DNA of 64,000 nt from the NCBI RefSeq assembly GCF_000787715.1, contig NZ_BBPI01000001.1, forward strand, positions 80,380 through 144,379, written 5' to 3'. This document shows, in pieces, positions 24,759 through 33,156 of the stretch. Each line of letters opens with the position of its first letter. Position 1 is the first letter of the stretch. The translations under genes and the position numbers were made by a program. The DNA is from Sphingomonas parapaucimobilis NBRC 15100 (GTDB taxonomy: Bacteria; Pseudomonadota; Alphaproteobacteria; Sphingomonadales; Sphingomonadaceae). The notes beneath the pieces were generated by a model that worked only from the letters and a program-made list of their open reading frames with translations, ran no database searches and was not told the origin of the DNA.

Positions 24759-24770
24759 AACGCTCGGTAT
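24757..24770. promoter_or_regulatory. Possible TetR autoregulatory site
   Basis: ATAACGCTCGGTAT matches the two downstream operators at 10 of 14 positions and keeps the outer half-sites. It overlaps the first bases of the TetR coding region and its leader. Confidence 0.4.
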
Positions 24771-24859
24771 AGAATTTTGGCGGGGTGTTGGAAAGCCCCT
24801 CTCGCACACACGACAAATGGTCCGCTTTCGGACTTATATTAAGCTTTCTTCAATGGACC

Positions 24860-27235
24860 ATGGAACAAAGTGTCGCCGAGGGAATGACGCATATGATGTT
24901 CAACATCGTGGGATGCATTATCGGGCAACATGATCCCTGGTTGATATTTCCCGCCCTGGGCGTGTGCGTATTGGGGCTGATCGCCCTGTTTCTGCTGCAC
25001 GACCGGGCCGAGGAATGCGTCGAGCTTCGCCGACGCAACTGGGTGGCACTGGCGGCGATCACGGGCGGCGTCAGCATCTGGTGTACGCACTTCCTGTCAA
25101 TGCTCGCCTATCGAGGGCCTTTGCCGCTGGGCTTCGACCTTCCCCAGACGTTGGCTTCGGTCGCGATACCCTGCCTGACCATCTGGATCGCGCTCGGCCA
25201 TGTCCGGCGACGGCGTGACCTGGGCGGTTGCCTGGTCGCCGGCACGCTGACTACGATCGGGATCGGCGCCATGCATCTGATCGGCATGGCCGCGCTGATC
25301 GTCCCGGCAGAGATTCGTTATGATCCCTGGGGCCTGGCCGTTGCATTTCTCGGTGCCATGATGCTGTTGACCGGCGCATTCCATATCCATGTCCGAGTGC
25401 CTGGGCGGGGCCGGACCGTCCTGTCCGTCGGCGTGGCAGCTCTGGGGATCGTCGTCCTGCACTTCGGGGCGATGACGGCCACCACGCTGGTTCCCGGCGG
25501 GGTCGTCGTCGACCCGAACCTTCATCCGCTCCAGCCGCTCAACCTGGCGCGCGTGGTCGGCCTGGTGACGGCGAGCATCGTGGTCGCCCTGGTCGCAGCG
25601 GCGCTGCTCGACCGCCTCCTCACCGACCTGCGCGGCCTGACCGAGGCGACCCGCGAAGGGATCGCGATCCTGCACCACGGCCGGATCATCGAAGCGAATG
25701 GCAGGCTCGCGGCAATGCTCAACGTAGAGCCGGGTCGGCTGATTGGCTCGCCCCCCGAGGACTGGCTGGAAGCGATCGACGGAGCGCCGCTTTCGCTCGT
25801 CGATGGCGGGCTGATCGAGACCCGTCCGCGGGATATCGCGTCACTCGATCGCTACCTCGAAGTCGCGGGCCATGAAATCGAATATCGGGGCCGCCGCGCC
25901 ATGGTCATGTCGGTGCGCGATCTGACCGAACAGCGCCGTGCCCAGCGCCAGATCGAATTCATGGCGGAGCATGACCCGCTGACCGGACTCCCCAATCGCG
26001 CCTTTTTTGACCAGGCGCTGGAAACCGCGATCGCTCAGGCGGATCAGAAAGGCCCGTTCGCGCTGTTCGCGCTCGACCTGGATCGCTTCAAGGCGGTCAA
26101 CGACCTGTTCGGCCACGCCGCGGGCGATGCGATATTGTGCCGGGTCGCCGCCATCCTGACCGCCGCCATCGACGAGGCGGGCGTGGTCGCGCGGGTCGGT
26201 GGCGACGAGTTTCTGATCCTGCAACGCGGCATGAAGGACCCTGAAGCTGTCCGCAGGCTGGCCGAGTCGATCCTGGATGCCTTTGCCGCCGAAATGGACC
26301 TCAGCCGCGATCCGATGGCGGTCGGGGTCAGCATCGGCGTCTCGCTATATCCCCAGGACGCGACCGATGCCCAGTCGCTGCGGCAGAACGCCGATGTCGC
26401 GCTCTACCGCGCCAAGACCAGCGGCCGGGGCACCGCGTCCTTCTTTGACCAGGACATGGACCGGGCGATGCGAAAGCGTCTCGCGCTGGAGCATGACCTG
26501 CGCCATGCCCTGCTGCGCAACCAGATGCGCCTGGCCTATCAGCCGCTGGTATCGACCGACAGCGCCACGGTGATCGGCCACGAGGCGCTGCTGCGCTGGG
26601 ACCATCCCGAGCGCGGCACCGTCGAGCCCGGCGCGTTCGTGCCGCTGGCGGAGGAGACCGGCATCATCCTGCAACTGGGCGAATGGGTGCTGTCGACGGC
26701 ATGCCGGACGGCCGCCGCCTGGCCCGCCCCCCTGACGCTGGCGGTCAATATCTCGCCGATCCAGTTCCAGCTGCCGAACCTGGCCGAGATCGTTGCGCGC
26801 GCGCTCGACGAAAGCGGCTTTCCCGCGCACCGGCTGGAGCTGGAGATTACCGAGAATGTGCTGCTCCATGATCGCGCGTCGACGTTGAAGACGCTGCATC
26901 AGCTGAAGGCGATGGGCGTGGGCATCGTCATGGATGATTTCGGGACCGGCTACAGCTCGCTCAGCAACCTGCGATGCTTCCCGTTCGACAAGATCAAGAT
27001 CGACAAGAGCTTCATCTCGGGCGTCGCCACCGACGCCGCCGCGCGATCGATCGTCCGGGCCATCGTCGGGCTGGGCCAGAGCTTGAACCTGCCCGTCGTG
27101 GCCGAGGGGGTGGAGACGGCCGAACAGCATCGCATGGTGCTGGAGGAGGGATGCCCCCAGGCCCAGGGCTATCTGTTCGGCCGTCCTGCGGAACCCGTGG
27201 TCGAGGTTCAGCCCTTGGCCAGGGCGCTACGCTGA
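24860..27235 (+). CDS. MHYT-sensor diguanylate cyclase/phosphodiesterase (GGDEF-EAL)
   Basis: A 791-residue inner-membrane c-di-GMP enzyme. Seven membrane helices (to about residue 260) carry the MHYT repeats, seen as THFLSM, MHLIGM and LHFGAM, thought to bind metal and sense a gas or redox state. A short PAS-like segment follows (~275-370). The GGDEF domain has an intact active site at 447-451 (GGDEF) and the EAL domain an intact EALLRW at about 575, plus DDFGTGYSSL and the later PVVAEGVE. Both activities could be functional. ATG at 24860 or 24884 could be used; the protein is otherwise complete. Its stop overlaps the convergent permease gene by 28 bases. Confidence 0.9.
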   Translation: MEQSVAEGMTHMMFNIVGCIIGQHDPWLIFPALGVCVLGLIALFLLHDRAEECVELRRRNWVALAAITGGVSIWCTHFLSMLAYRGPLPLGFDLPQTLASVAIPCLTIWIALGHVRRRRDLGGCLVAGTLTTIGIGAMHLIGMAALIVPAEIRYDPWGLAVAFLGAMMLLTGAFHIHVRVPGRGRTVLSVGVAALGIVVLHFGAMTATTLVPGGVVVDPNLHPLQPLNLARVVGLVTASIVVALVAAALLDRLLTDLRGLTEATREGIAILHHGRIIEANGRLAAMLNVEPGRLIGSPPEDWLEAIDGAPLSLVDGGLIETRPRDIASLDRYLEVAGHEIEYRGRRAMVMSVRDLTEQRRAQRQIEFMAEHDPLTGLPNRAFFDQALETAIAQADQKGPFALFALDLDRFKAVNDLFGHAAGDAILCRVAAILTAAIDEAGVVARVGGDEFLILQRGMKDPEAVRRLAESILDAFAAEMDLSRDPMAVGVSIGVSLYPQDATDAQSLRQNADVALYRAKTSGRGTASFFDQDMDRAMRKRLALEHDLRHALLRNQMRLAYQPLVSTDSATVIGHEALLRWDHPERGTVEPGAFVPLAEETGIILQLGEWVLSTACRTAAAWPAPLTLAVNISPIQFQLPNLAEIVARALDESGFPAHRLELEITENVLLHDRASTLKTLHQLKAMGVGIVMDDFGTGYSSLSNLRCFPFDKIKIDKSFISGVATDAAARSIVRAIVGLGQSLNLPVVAEGVETAEQHRMVLEEGCPQAQGYLFGRPAEPVVEVQPLARALR

Positions 27236-28611
27236 CGCCCATAGGCGAAGTAGAAGGCCAGCCCCGCCAGGTTCCAGATGATGAAGCGCACGATCGTCGC
27301 GCTCGGCAGGCTGAACAGCAGGTAGATACAGCCCAGAATGGCGAGGCTGCCGACCAGATAGGGCTGCGGGCAGCGGAAAAGCCGCTTGGCCTCCGGGGCA
27401 CGGCGACGCAGAACCATCAGGCACGCGCCGACCGCGATGAAGGCGAGCAGCGTGCCCGCATTGGCCAGCTCGGCAATCTCGTCGAGGCGGAAGATACCGG
27501 CGACGATCGCGATCGATACGCCCGTGACCAGCGTGATGCGGGTCGGCGCGCCGCTGCGCTTGCTGACCACCGCCAGCGACTGGGGCAGCAGGCCGTCGCG
27601 CGCCATGGTGAAGAAGATGCGGCTCTGGCCGTACATCATCACCAGGATGACCGAGGGCAGCGCGATGACCGCCGCCAGCGCGATCAGATGCGCCGCCGTC
27701 GGCTGGCCCAGCGAGCGCAGGACGAGCGCCAGCGGCTCGGGCGAATTGGCGAGTTGCTGGAAGGGCAGCGCGCCGACCGCCGTCACCGCGACCGCCATGT
27801 AGATCAGGGTGCAGACCAGCATGGATCCGACGATCCCGATCGTCAGGTCGCGGCCGGGGTTCTTGGCCTCCTCGGCCGAGGTGGCGACCGCATCGAAGCC
27901 GTAAAAGGCGAAGAACACGATGGCCGCCGCCGCCATGACGCCGCGCTTGGCCCCGTCCACCTCGGTCGCGCCAAAGCCGTACGGCATGAAGGGATGGAGA
28001 TTGGCATTGTTGAAGGCGGGCAGCGCGAAGGCGACGAACACGCCCAGCGCGACAAGCTTCACGACGACGAGAATGATGTTCAGCGTCGCGCTTTCCCGCG
28101 TACCGGCGACCAGCATCCCCATGACCGACAGCGCGACCACGACGGCGGGCAGGTTGATGATGCCGCCGCCATGCGGTCCCGCCAGCAGTTCGGGCGGCAG
28201 ATGCACGCCCGCCGCCTGGATCCAGCCGACCAGATAGCCCGACCAGCCGACGGCCACCGTCGAACAGGCCAGAGAATATTCGAGGATCAGGCTCCACCCG
28301 ACGACCCAGGCCAGCGTCTCGCCCAGCGCGGTATAGCTGAAGGTATAGGCGCTGCCCGCCGCCGGGATCAGCGTCGCCAGCTCGGCATAGGCCAGTGCGG
28401 CACAGGCGCAGACCGCGCCCGCAATGGCGAAGGCCAGGATGACGGCGGGTCCCGCCCGCTCCGCCCCCACGCCGGTCAGCGTGTAGATGCCGGTGCCGAC
28501 GATCGCGCCGACCCCCAATGCGATCAGGTGCGGCCAGCTGAGCGTCTTGGCCAGCGACTGCCCCTCCGCATGCTGGGTGACGCTACCCAGCGACTTTCTC
28601 GGTCCAAACAT
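27208..28611 (-). CDS. APC family amino-acid permease
   Basis: An inner-membrane proton/amino-acid symporter-like protein of 467 residues with twelve predicted helices. Family words: LIALGVGAIVGTGIYTLTG in helix 1, PAVILAFAIAGAVCACAALAYAELA in helix 2, then FFAFYGFDAVATSAEEAKNPGRDL, which is typical of the cationic amino-acid transporter (CAT/YfnA) branch. The substrate is not readable. It follows the GntR gene by 39 bases on the same strand, so it is likely the third gene of the deaminase-GntR-permease unit; in that context a hydroxyproline or other imino acid is an inference only. Confidence 0.9.
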   Translation of the reverse strand: MFGPRKSLGSVTQHAEGQSLAKTLSWPHLIALGVGAIVGTGIYTLTGVGAERAGPAVILAFAIAGAVCACAALAYAELATLIPAAGSAYTFSYTALGETLAWVVGWSLILEYSLACSTVAVGWSGYLVGWIQAAGVHLPPELLAGPHGGGIINLPAVVVALSVMGMLVAGTRESATLNIILVVVKLVALGVFVAFALPAFNNANLHPFMPYGFGATEVDGAKRGVMAAAAIVFFAFYGFDAVATSAEEAKNPGRDLTIGIVGSMLVCTLIYMAVAVTAVGALPFQQLANSPEPLALVLRSLGQPTAAHLIALAAVIALPSVILVMMYGQSRIFFTMARDGLLPQSLAVVSKRSGAPTRITLVTGVSIAIVAGIFRLDEIAELANAGTLLAFIAVGACLMVLRRRAPEAKRLFRCPQPYLVGSLAILGCIYLLFSLPSATIVRFIIWNLAGLAFYFAYGRQRSALAKG

Positions 28612-28649
28612 CGTCGAAAAATCCCCCCGCCCCTATGGGCTTGTCGTTG

Positions 28650-29360
28650 TCAGTCGACGGGCGCGAACCCGCCTTTCAGGTCCGTCAGGGTGGACCGGAT
28701 ATGCGTATCAAGCAATGCCTTAACCCGGTCGGCGTCGCGCGCCAGAAAGGCATCGAGCTGTTCGCGATGCTCCAGATGCGCCCGCGCATCGCGTCCGGCG
28801 GGCTGCAGATGCGCGACGACATAGCGTTCGGCGAGCAATGCGAGCTGGCGGATCAGCTGGATCGTCAAGGCCTGCCGCGTCGGGCGGACCATCGCCATAT
28901 GGAATTTTCGGTTGCAGATGGCGACGCGCGCCAGATCGCTGGCCGCCGCCTGGTCCAGCGCCTCGAACGCGGCGACCAGCGCGGCGCGATCATCGTCATC
29001 GGCGACGAGCGCGGCCCGCGCCGCCGCCGCCGGTTCCAGCTTGAGGCGGAGGCCGTAAATGTCCTCGGCCTGCGCCGCCGACAGCGCGCCGATCATATAG
29101 CCGCGATTGGCGACACCGTGGAGCAGGCCCTCCTGCTCCAGCCGTGCCATCGCTTCGCGCAGTGGTATCTTGCTGACGCCCAGTTCGGCGGCCAGCGCAT
29201 CCTGGCGGATCGGGCGATCGGCGGGGATGGTCCCCGCGATGATCCGTTCGCGCACGATCGCGAAGATGCGATCCGCCAGTGTCTGCACGACGATGACGCC
29301 CTCGCCCCGATGACGCCCGTCATCCAGGGCGACGTCGGGGAGCGAAAGCGCCGTCGCCAT
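28650..29360 (-). CDS. GntR family regulator (FCD), linked to DHDPS-superfamily gene
   Basis: A 236-residue regulator: wHTH with LADRIFAIVRERIIAG and ALAAELGVSKIPLREAMARLEQEGLL, then an FCD domain (NRKFHMAM, later EHREQLDAF). The DNA-binding region is nearly the same as in the paralogue at 18138-18782. It overlaps the stop of the DHDPS-superfamily gene by one base (TGATG) and so is translated with it. GntR regulators of this type (HypR/LhpR) control hydroxyproline catabolism in other alphaproteobacteria. The GTATAC palindromes in the two control regions of this locus are its best candidate operators. Confidence 0.9.
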   Translation of the reverse strand: MATALSLPDVALDDGRHRGEGVIVVQTLADRIFAIVRERIIAGTIPADRPIRQDALAAELGVSKIPLREAMARLEQEGLLHGVANRGYMIGALSAAQAEDIYGLRLKLEPAAAARAALVADDDDRAALVAAFEALDQAAASDLARVAICNRKFHMAMVRPTRQALTIQLIRQLALLAERYVVAHLQPAGRDARAHLEHREQLDAFLARDADRVKALLDTHIRSTLTDLKGGFAPVD

Positions 29361-30274
29361 CAGGCCGCCTTGGCCTGGCCCAGGTCCGGGCGGGTCGCGG
29401 CGGCCTTTTCGACCATCGCGATCACCTCGGCGCGGCGTTCGCCTTCGAGGACATAACGCGGCGGCAGGACGCGCTCCGAACCACGGCCCACGACCTGCTC
29501 GGCCAGCTTGATCGACTGGACGAGGTCATGCTCGGCGTCGAGGTGGAGGAGCGGCATGAACCAGCGATAGATTTCCATCGCCTTGGCATGATCGCCACGG
29601 TCGAACGCCGCGACCAGCTCGACCGACTCCTTCGGAAAGGCGTTGGTCAGGCCCGAGACCCAGCCCTGCGCGCCCAAGTACAGCCCTTCGAGCGCCACGT
29701 CGTCCAGACCGGCGAAGAGGGTATAGCGATCACCGAACGCGTTGCGGAAATCGGTGAAGCGGCGCGTGTCGGGCGCCGATTCCTTGACCGCAACGATGTT
29801 CTTCACATCGACCAGCGCTTCCAGCACCGACTGGTCGATGACCGTGCGGTACGCGGGCGGGTTGTTATAGAGCATGATCGGCAGGCCGGTCTGGTCCGCC
29901 ACGCCCTTGAAGTGGTTCACCAGCTCATGCGCCTTGGGCACATAGACCATCGGCGGCAGCAGCATCAGGCCATCGGCCCCGGCCTTTTCGGCCGCCTGCG
30001 CGTAACGGACCGCACGGCGCGTGTCATATTCCGAACAGCCGGTAATCACGGGCACGCGGCCAGCCACCGCCTCGACGATCGCGGTCAGGACCGTGACCTT
30101 CTCATCATAGTCGAGCGAATTGTTCTCGCCGACCGTGCCGAGCGCGATCACGCCGGTCACGCCGTCATTGACCAAGTCGTCGACGACGCGCTGCGTGTCG
30201 GCGAGGTCAATCGTCATATCCTCGCGGATCTGGGTCGTCACTGCGGGGAATACGCCGCGCCAGCCGATGCTCAC
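29360..30274 (-). CDS. DHDPS-superfamily protein, likely 1-pyrroline-4-hydroxy-2-carboxylate deaminase
   Basis: A 304-residue class I aldolase-fold protein, distinct from the biosynthetic DapA at the window start. The Schiff-base Lys164 lies in IVAVKESAPD, the tyrosine region in MLYNNPPAYR, and the pocket in ALGTVGENNSLDYDEK. The start MSIGWRGVFPAVTT and the C-terminal ...YRWFMPLLHLDAEHDLVQSIKLAE recall the deaminases of hydroxyproline catabolism (LhpC/HypD), which convert 1-pyrroline-4-hydroxy-2-carboxylate to 2-oxoglutarate semialdehyde. An alternative is a 2-keto-3-deoxy sugar-acid dehydratase or aldolase of the same superfamily. The neighbours (DpkA-like reductase, GntR, permease) favour the first. 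A GTATAC palindrome lies 32 bases upstream. Confidence 0.8.
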   Translation of the reverse strand: MSIGWRGVFPAVTTQIREDMTIDLADTQRVVDDLVNDGVTGVIALGTVGENNSLDYDEKVTVLTAIVEAVAGRVPVITGCSEYDTRRAVRYAQAAEKAGADGLMLLPPMVYVPKAHELVNHFKGVADQTGLPIMLYNNPPAYRTVIDQSVLEALVDVKNIVAVKESAPDTRRFTDFRNAFGDRYTLFAGLDDVALEGLYLGAQGWVSGLTNAFPKESVELVAAFDRGDHAKAMEIYRWFMPLLHLDAEHDLVQSIKLAEQVVGRGSERVLPPRYVLEGERRAEVIAMVEKAAATRPDLGQAKAA

Positions 30275-30298
30275 TATCTATCTTCCTGCCATTGTTTT

Positions 30299-30318
30299 AG
30301 ATATCGTATACTGTTTAA
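30299..30318. promoter_or_regulatory. GTATAC-centred operator, site A
   Basis: The core GTATAC (30306-30311) sits in GATATCGTATACTGTTTA, 32 bases upstream of the DHDPS-superfamily start. Read on the minus strand it is ACAGTATACGATA, matching site B (35543-35560). On the minus strand a TTGACC lies upstream at a spacing that would place the operator over the -10 region. Confidence 0.55.
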
Positions 30319-30343
30319 CGCGACGCCGCTCTCGGGTCAATCG

Positions 30344-32134
30344 TCATTCCTCATCGGGATAGGGACCCTTGCCCCCTTCCGCGATGAAGCGATCGGTGCG
30401 CTGGTCGATGATGGGCAGCGGCACAAAGCCTAGTTGCAGCATCGCATCATGCCAGGCGCGGATGTTGAACTTCGGCCCCAGTGCCTTTTCGGCCTTGGTC
30501 CGCGCCCGCTGGAAAGCCAGCTGCCCCATATAATAGGACAGCGCCTGGCCCGGCCATGCAATATAGCGATCGACCTCGGTCTCGATCTCATGATTGGACA
30601 GGGCGGTATTGTCGCGCAGATAGGCCTGCGCCTTTTCGCGGCTCCAGCCCATGGCGTGGACGCCGGTGTCGACGACCAGCCGTGCCGCACGCCACGCCTG
30701 ATAGGAGAGCATCCCGAAGCGGTCATAGGGATCCTTGTAGAACCCCATCTCCTCGCCCAGCGCCTCGCAATAGAGCGCCCAGCCTTCGCCATAGGCCGAC
30801 AGGTAATTGTCGCGGCGGAAGGCGGGCAGGCTCTTGTTCTCCGCCGCCAGGGGCATCTGGAACGCATGGCCCGGCGCGCTTTCATGCAGTGTCAGGGCGG
30901 GCAGCGCGTAGAGCGGCCGCGAGGGCAGGTCATAGGTGTTGACCAGATAGATGCCCGGTCCGCCACGACCGGAGGTATAAAAGGGTGCCTGGTCGGCGGG
31001 CACGGGTTTGATCGCGAAGCGGCTTCGCGGCAGATGGCCGATCCACTGGGCCGCCACCCCGTCAAAGCCCTTGGCGATCCAGGCGGCCTTGTCGAGAAGC
31101 TCTTGCGGCGTCTTCGCATAGAAGCGCGGGTCGGTGCGCAGGAAGGTCAGGAACGCGGGCAGGTCGCCCTGGAACTTCACCTCCTTCATCACCCCGTCCA
31201 TCCGTGCGCGGATTCGCTGCATCTCCGACAGGCCGATCGCATGGACCTGTTCGGGTGTCAGGTCGGCGGTTACATATTCGCGGATCTTGGACCGGTAATA
31301 GGCCTTGCCATCGGGCAGGTCATAGGCCGCAATGCTGGTCTGTGCGCGCGGGATATAGTCGTTGCGCAGGAAATCCAGCAGCCGTTGATGTGCGGGCAAC
31401 ACGTCGTCACGGATCGCCGCCTTCGCCTCGGCCCGCAACGCCGCGACCGTTGCGGGTGCCATATTGGCGGGCATGGTCCTGAACGGCTCGTAAAAGGGCT
31501 GAGCGTCGCCGGTCCCGGCATCGACCACCTGTGCCACGCCGATGTCACGGCCCGTCAGCGTGACGCGCGGCACGGTGAAGCCCCGCGCCAGGCCAGCGCG
31601 CATGTTCGCGATCTGCTGGTCATAATAACGCGGCATCTGGTGCAGCATCGCGATATAGTCCCGATACTGGCTTTCCTTGTTGAAGCTGCCCCGCGCCCAG
31701 CTCGCAAGATTGCCCCAGAAGCTGGTGTCCGAATTGAGCGGCTTTTCATATTCGCGGAACCGCTGCGCGGCGAGCAGCGCATCGATCTGGCCGCGATAGA
31801 CCATATAGTCAGTGCGCACGTCGGGAGAGAGCTTCGCCGGATCGATCGCATCCAGCGCCTTGGCGGTCGCTTCCCAGCGCGCCAGCCGCGCGGCCTGGGC
31901 CGCGGGGCCGACATCGGGCAATTGCCGCGAGCCTGCGCTGCCACTGTCCTCATCGGCGGCGGCCTGGCTGATCCGCCACTGATATTCGGCATCCGACAGC
32001 GCACGGAACCGGGCGTCCGGCGTAGCGGCCTTGCGGGCGACCCGAGGGCTATCCTTGGCCTGCGCCGTGCCGAGCGGCATCGCCACCAGCATAGTCCCCG
32101 CCAGCAGCCATCCGATCCGGTTCGTCATGCTCAT
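30344..32134 (-). CDS. Secreted DUF885 metallopeptidase-like protein
   Basis: A 596-residue protein with a signal peptide (MSMTNRIGWLLAGTMLVAMPLGTAQA). The mature part is helical and carries the two DUF885 hallmarks: HESAPGH at about residues 417-423 and YGEGWALYCE about 35 residues later, an arrangement like HExxxxH...E zinc peptidases. Zinc peptidase activity is presumed for the family, not proven here. ATG at 32134 has a good GAGGGG site; a TTG at 32149 would overlap the upstream gene. It follows the Ldh-type reductase gene by 11 bases, in the GH127-reductase-DUF885 unit, so a role in digesting glycopeptide-derived peptides is inferred. Confidence 0.82.
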   Translation of the reverse strand: MSMTNRIGWLLAGTMLVAMPLGTAQAKDSPRVARKAATPDARFRALSDAEYQWRISQAAADEDSGSAGSRQLPDVGPAAQAARLARWEATAKALDAIDPAKLSPDVRTDYMVYRGQIDALLAAQRFREYEKPLNSDTSFWGNLASWARGSFNKESQYRDYIAMLHQMPRYYDQQIANMRAGLARGFTVPRVTLTGRDIGVAQVVDAGTGDAQPFYEPFRTMPANMAPATVAALRAEAKAAIRDDVLPAHQRLLDFLRNDYIPRAQTSIAAYDLPDGKAYYRSKIREYVTADLTPEQVHAIGLSEMQRIRARMDGVMKEVKFQGDLPAFLTFLRTDPRFYAKTPQELLDKAAWIAKGFDGVAAQWIGHLPRSRFAIKPVPADQAPFYTSGRGGPGIYLVNTYDLPSRPLYALPALTLHESAPGHAFQMPLAAENKSLPAFRRDNYLSAYGEGWALYCEALGEEMGFYKDPYDRFGMLSYQAWRAARLVVDTGVHAMGWSREKAQAYLRDNTALSNHEIETEVDRYIAWPGQALSYYMGQLAFQRARTKAEKALGPKFNIRAWHDAMLQLGFVPLPIIDQRTDRFIAEGGKGPYPDEE

Positions 32135-32145
32135 ACCCCCCTCAC

Positions 32146-33156
32146 TCAACCCTTCAGCGCGATCACGTCGCGGTGGAGATCGGCCGAAATCTCGACCCCC
32201 TCGACCAGCGAAACCTGACGCGCGGCATAGCGACGGGCGGAAGGCAGCCTTGCCCCCTGCCCCGTGATCGCGCCGAACATCGCCTCCGCCCGATCCTGAT
32301 TTTGCGGGAGAAGATCGCCCAGGAAGCCCTTGGGATCGATGGCGATAATCAGCTCACCTCCCAGCGGAGAGCCGCCGCGGCCGCCGTCCCACCCGATCGA
32401 CTCGCGGCTGGTCATGTCGCCGATCAGCGGCCCGGCAAGCAGTTCGACCATCGCCGCCAGCGCCGAACCCTTATGACCGCCAAAGGTGCGCATCGCGCCC
32501 GACAGGATCGCGGCCGGGTCGGTGGTGGGCCTGCCATCGGCATCGACACCCCAGTCATCGGGCACGCTCTTGCCCGCACGGCGATGGAGTTCGATTTCCC
32601 CGCGCGCGACCATGCTGGTGGCGAAATCGAAGACGAAGGGCGGTCCGTCCGGGCGCGGCCAGCCAAATGCGATGGGATTGGTCCCGAACACCGGCTCCGC
32701 CCCACCCGATGGCGCGACCCAGGCATGGCTGGGCGTGAAGGCCAGCGCGACCAGCCCGGCATCGGCCAGTTCCTCGACCTCCGGCCACAGCGCGGCAAAA
32801 TGCACGACGTTGTTGAGGGCCAAAGCGGCGATACCGTTGGCCTTCGCCTTTTCGATCAGCGCGGGCTTGCCCGTCTGAAAGGCGAGCTGCGCAAAGCCGC
32901 CGCCGCCATCGACCCGGACCAGCGCACGGGCGGGATGCGACAGCACCGGCTCGGCATCGGGGACGACGACACCCTTTTCGATGCTGGAGACGGCGACCAG
33001 CAGGCGGTAGATGCCGTGCGACGTGCATCCGTCGCGCTCGCCCGCCACCATCGTCTCGGCCACGGCCTCGGCATGGGCCGGTGCGAGCCCCGCGCCCAGC
33101 AGCTTGGCCCGCGCCAGCGCGCGCAATTCGTCCAAGGTCATCCGCACGCCCGTCAC
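32146..33156 (-). CDS. Ldh-family imino-acid reductase (DpkA-like)
   Basis: A 336-residue NAD(P)H-dependent oxidoreductase of the malate/L-lactate dehydrogenase (type 2) family. Its closest known pattern is Delta1-piperideine/pyrroline-2-carboxylate reductase: SHGIYRL, HFAALWPEVEE, FGTNPIAFGWPRP, FDFATSMVARGE and FGGHKGSALAAMVELLAG, with the catalytic His in the SHG segment. Such reductases complete trans-3-hydroxyproline or D-proline/lysine catabolism. Other family members reduce ureidoglycolate or sugar acids and cannot be excluded. GTG at 33156 overlaps the GH127 stop by four bases; the ATG at 33141 is an alternative. Confidence 0.82.
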   Translation of the reverse strand: MTGVRMTLDELRALARAKLLGAGLAPAHAEAVAETMVAGERDGCTSHGIYRLLVAVSSIEKGVVVPDAEPVLSHPARALVRVDGGGGFAQLAFQTGKPALIEKAKANGIAALALNNVVHFAALWPEVEELADAGLVALAFTPSHAWVAPSGGAEPVFGTNPIAFGWPRPDGPPFVFDFATSMVARGEIELHRRAGKSVPDDWGVDADGRPTTDPAAILSGAMRTFGGHKGSALAAMVELLAGPLIGDMTSRESIGWDGGRGGSPLGGELIIAIDPKGFLGDLLPQNQDRAEAMFGAITGQGARLPSARRYAARQVSLVEGVEISADLHRDVIALKG

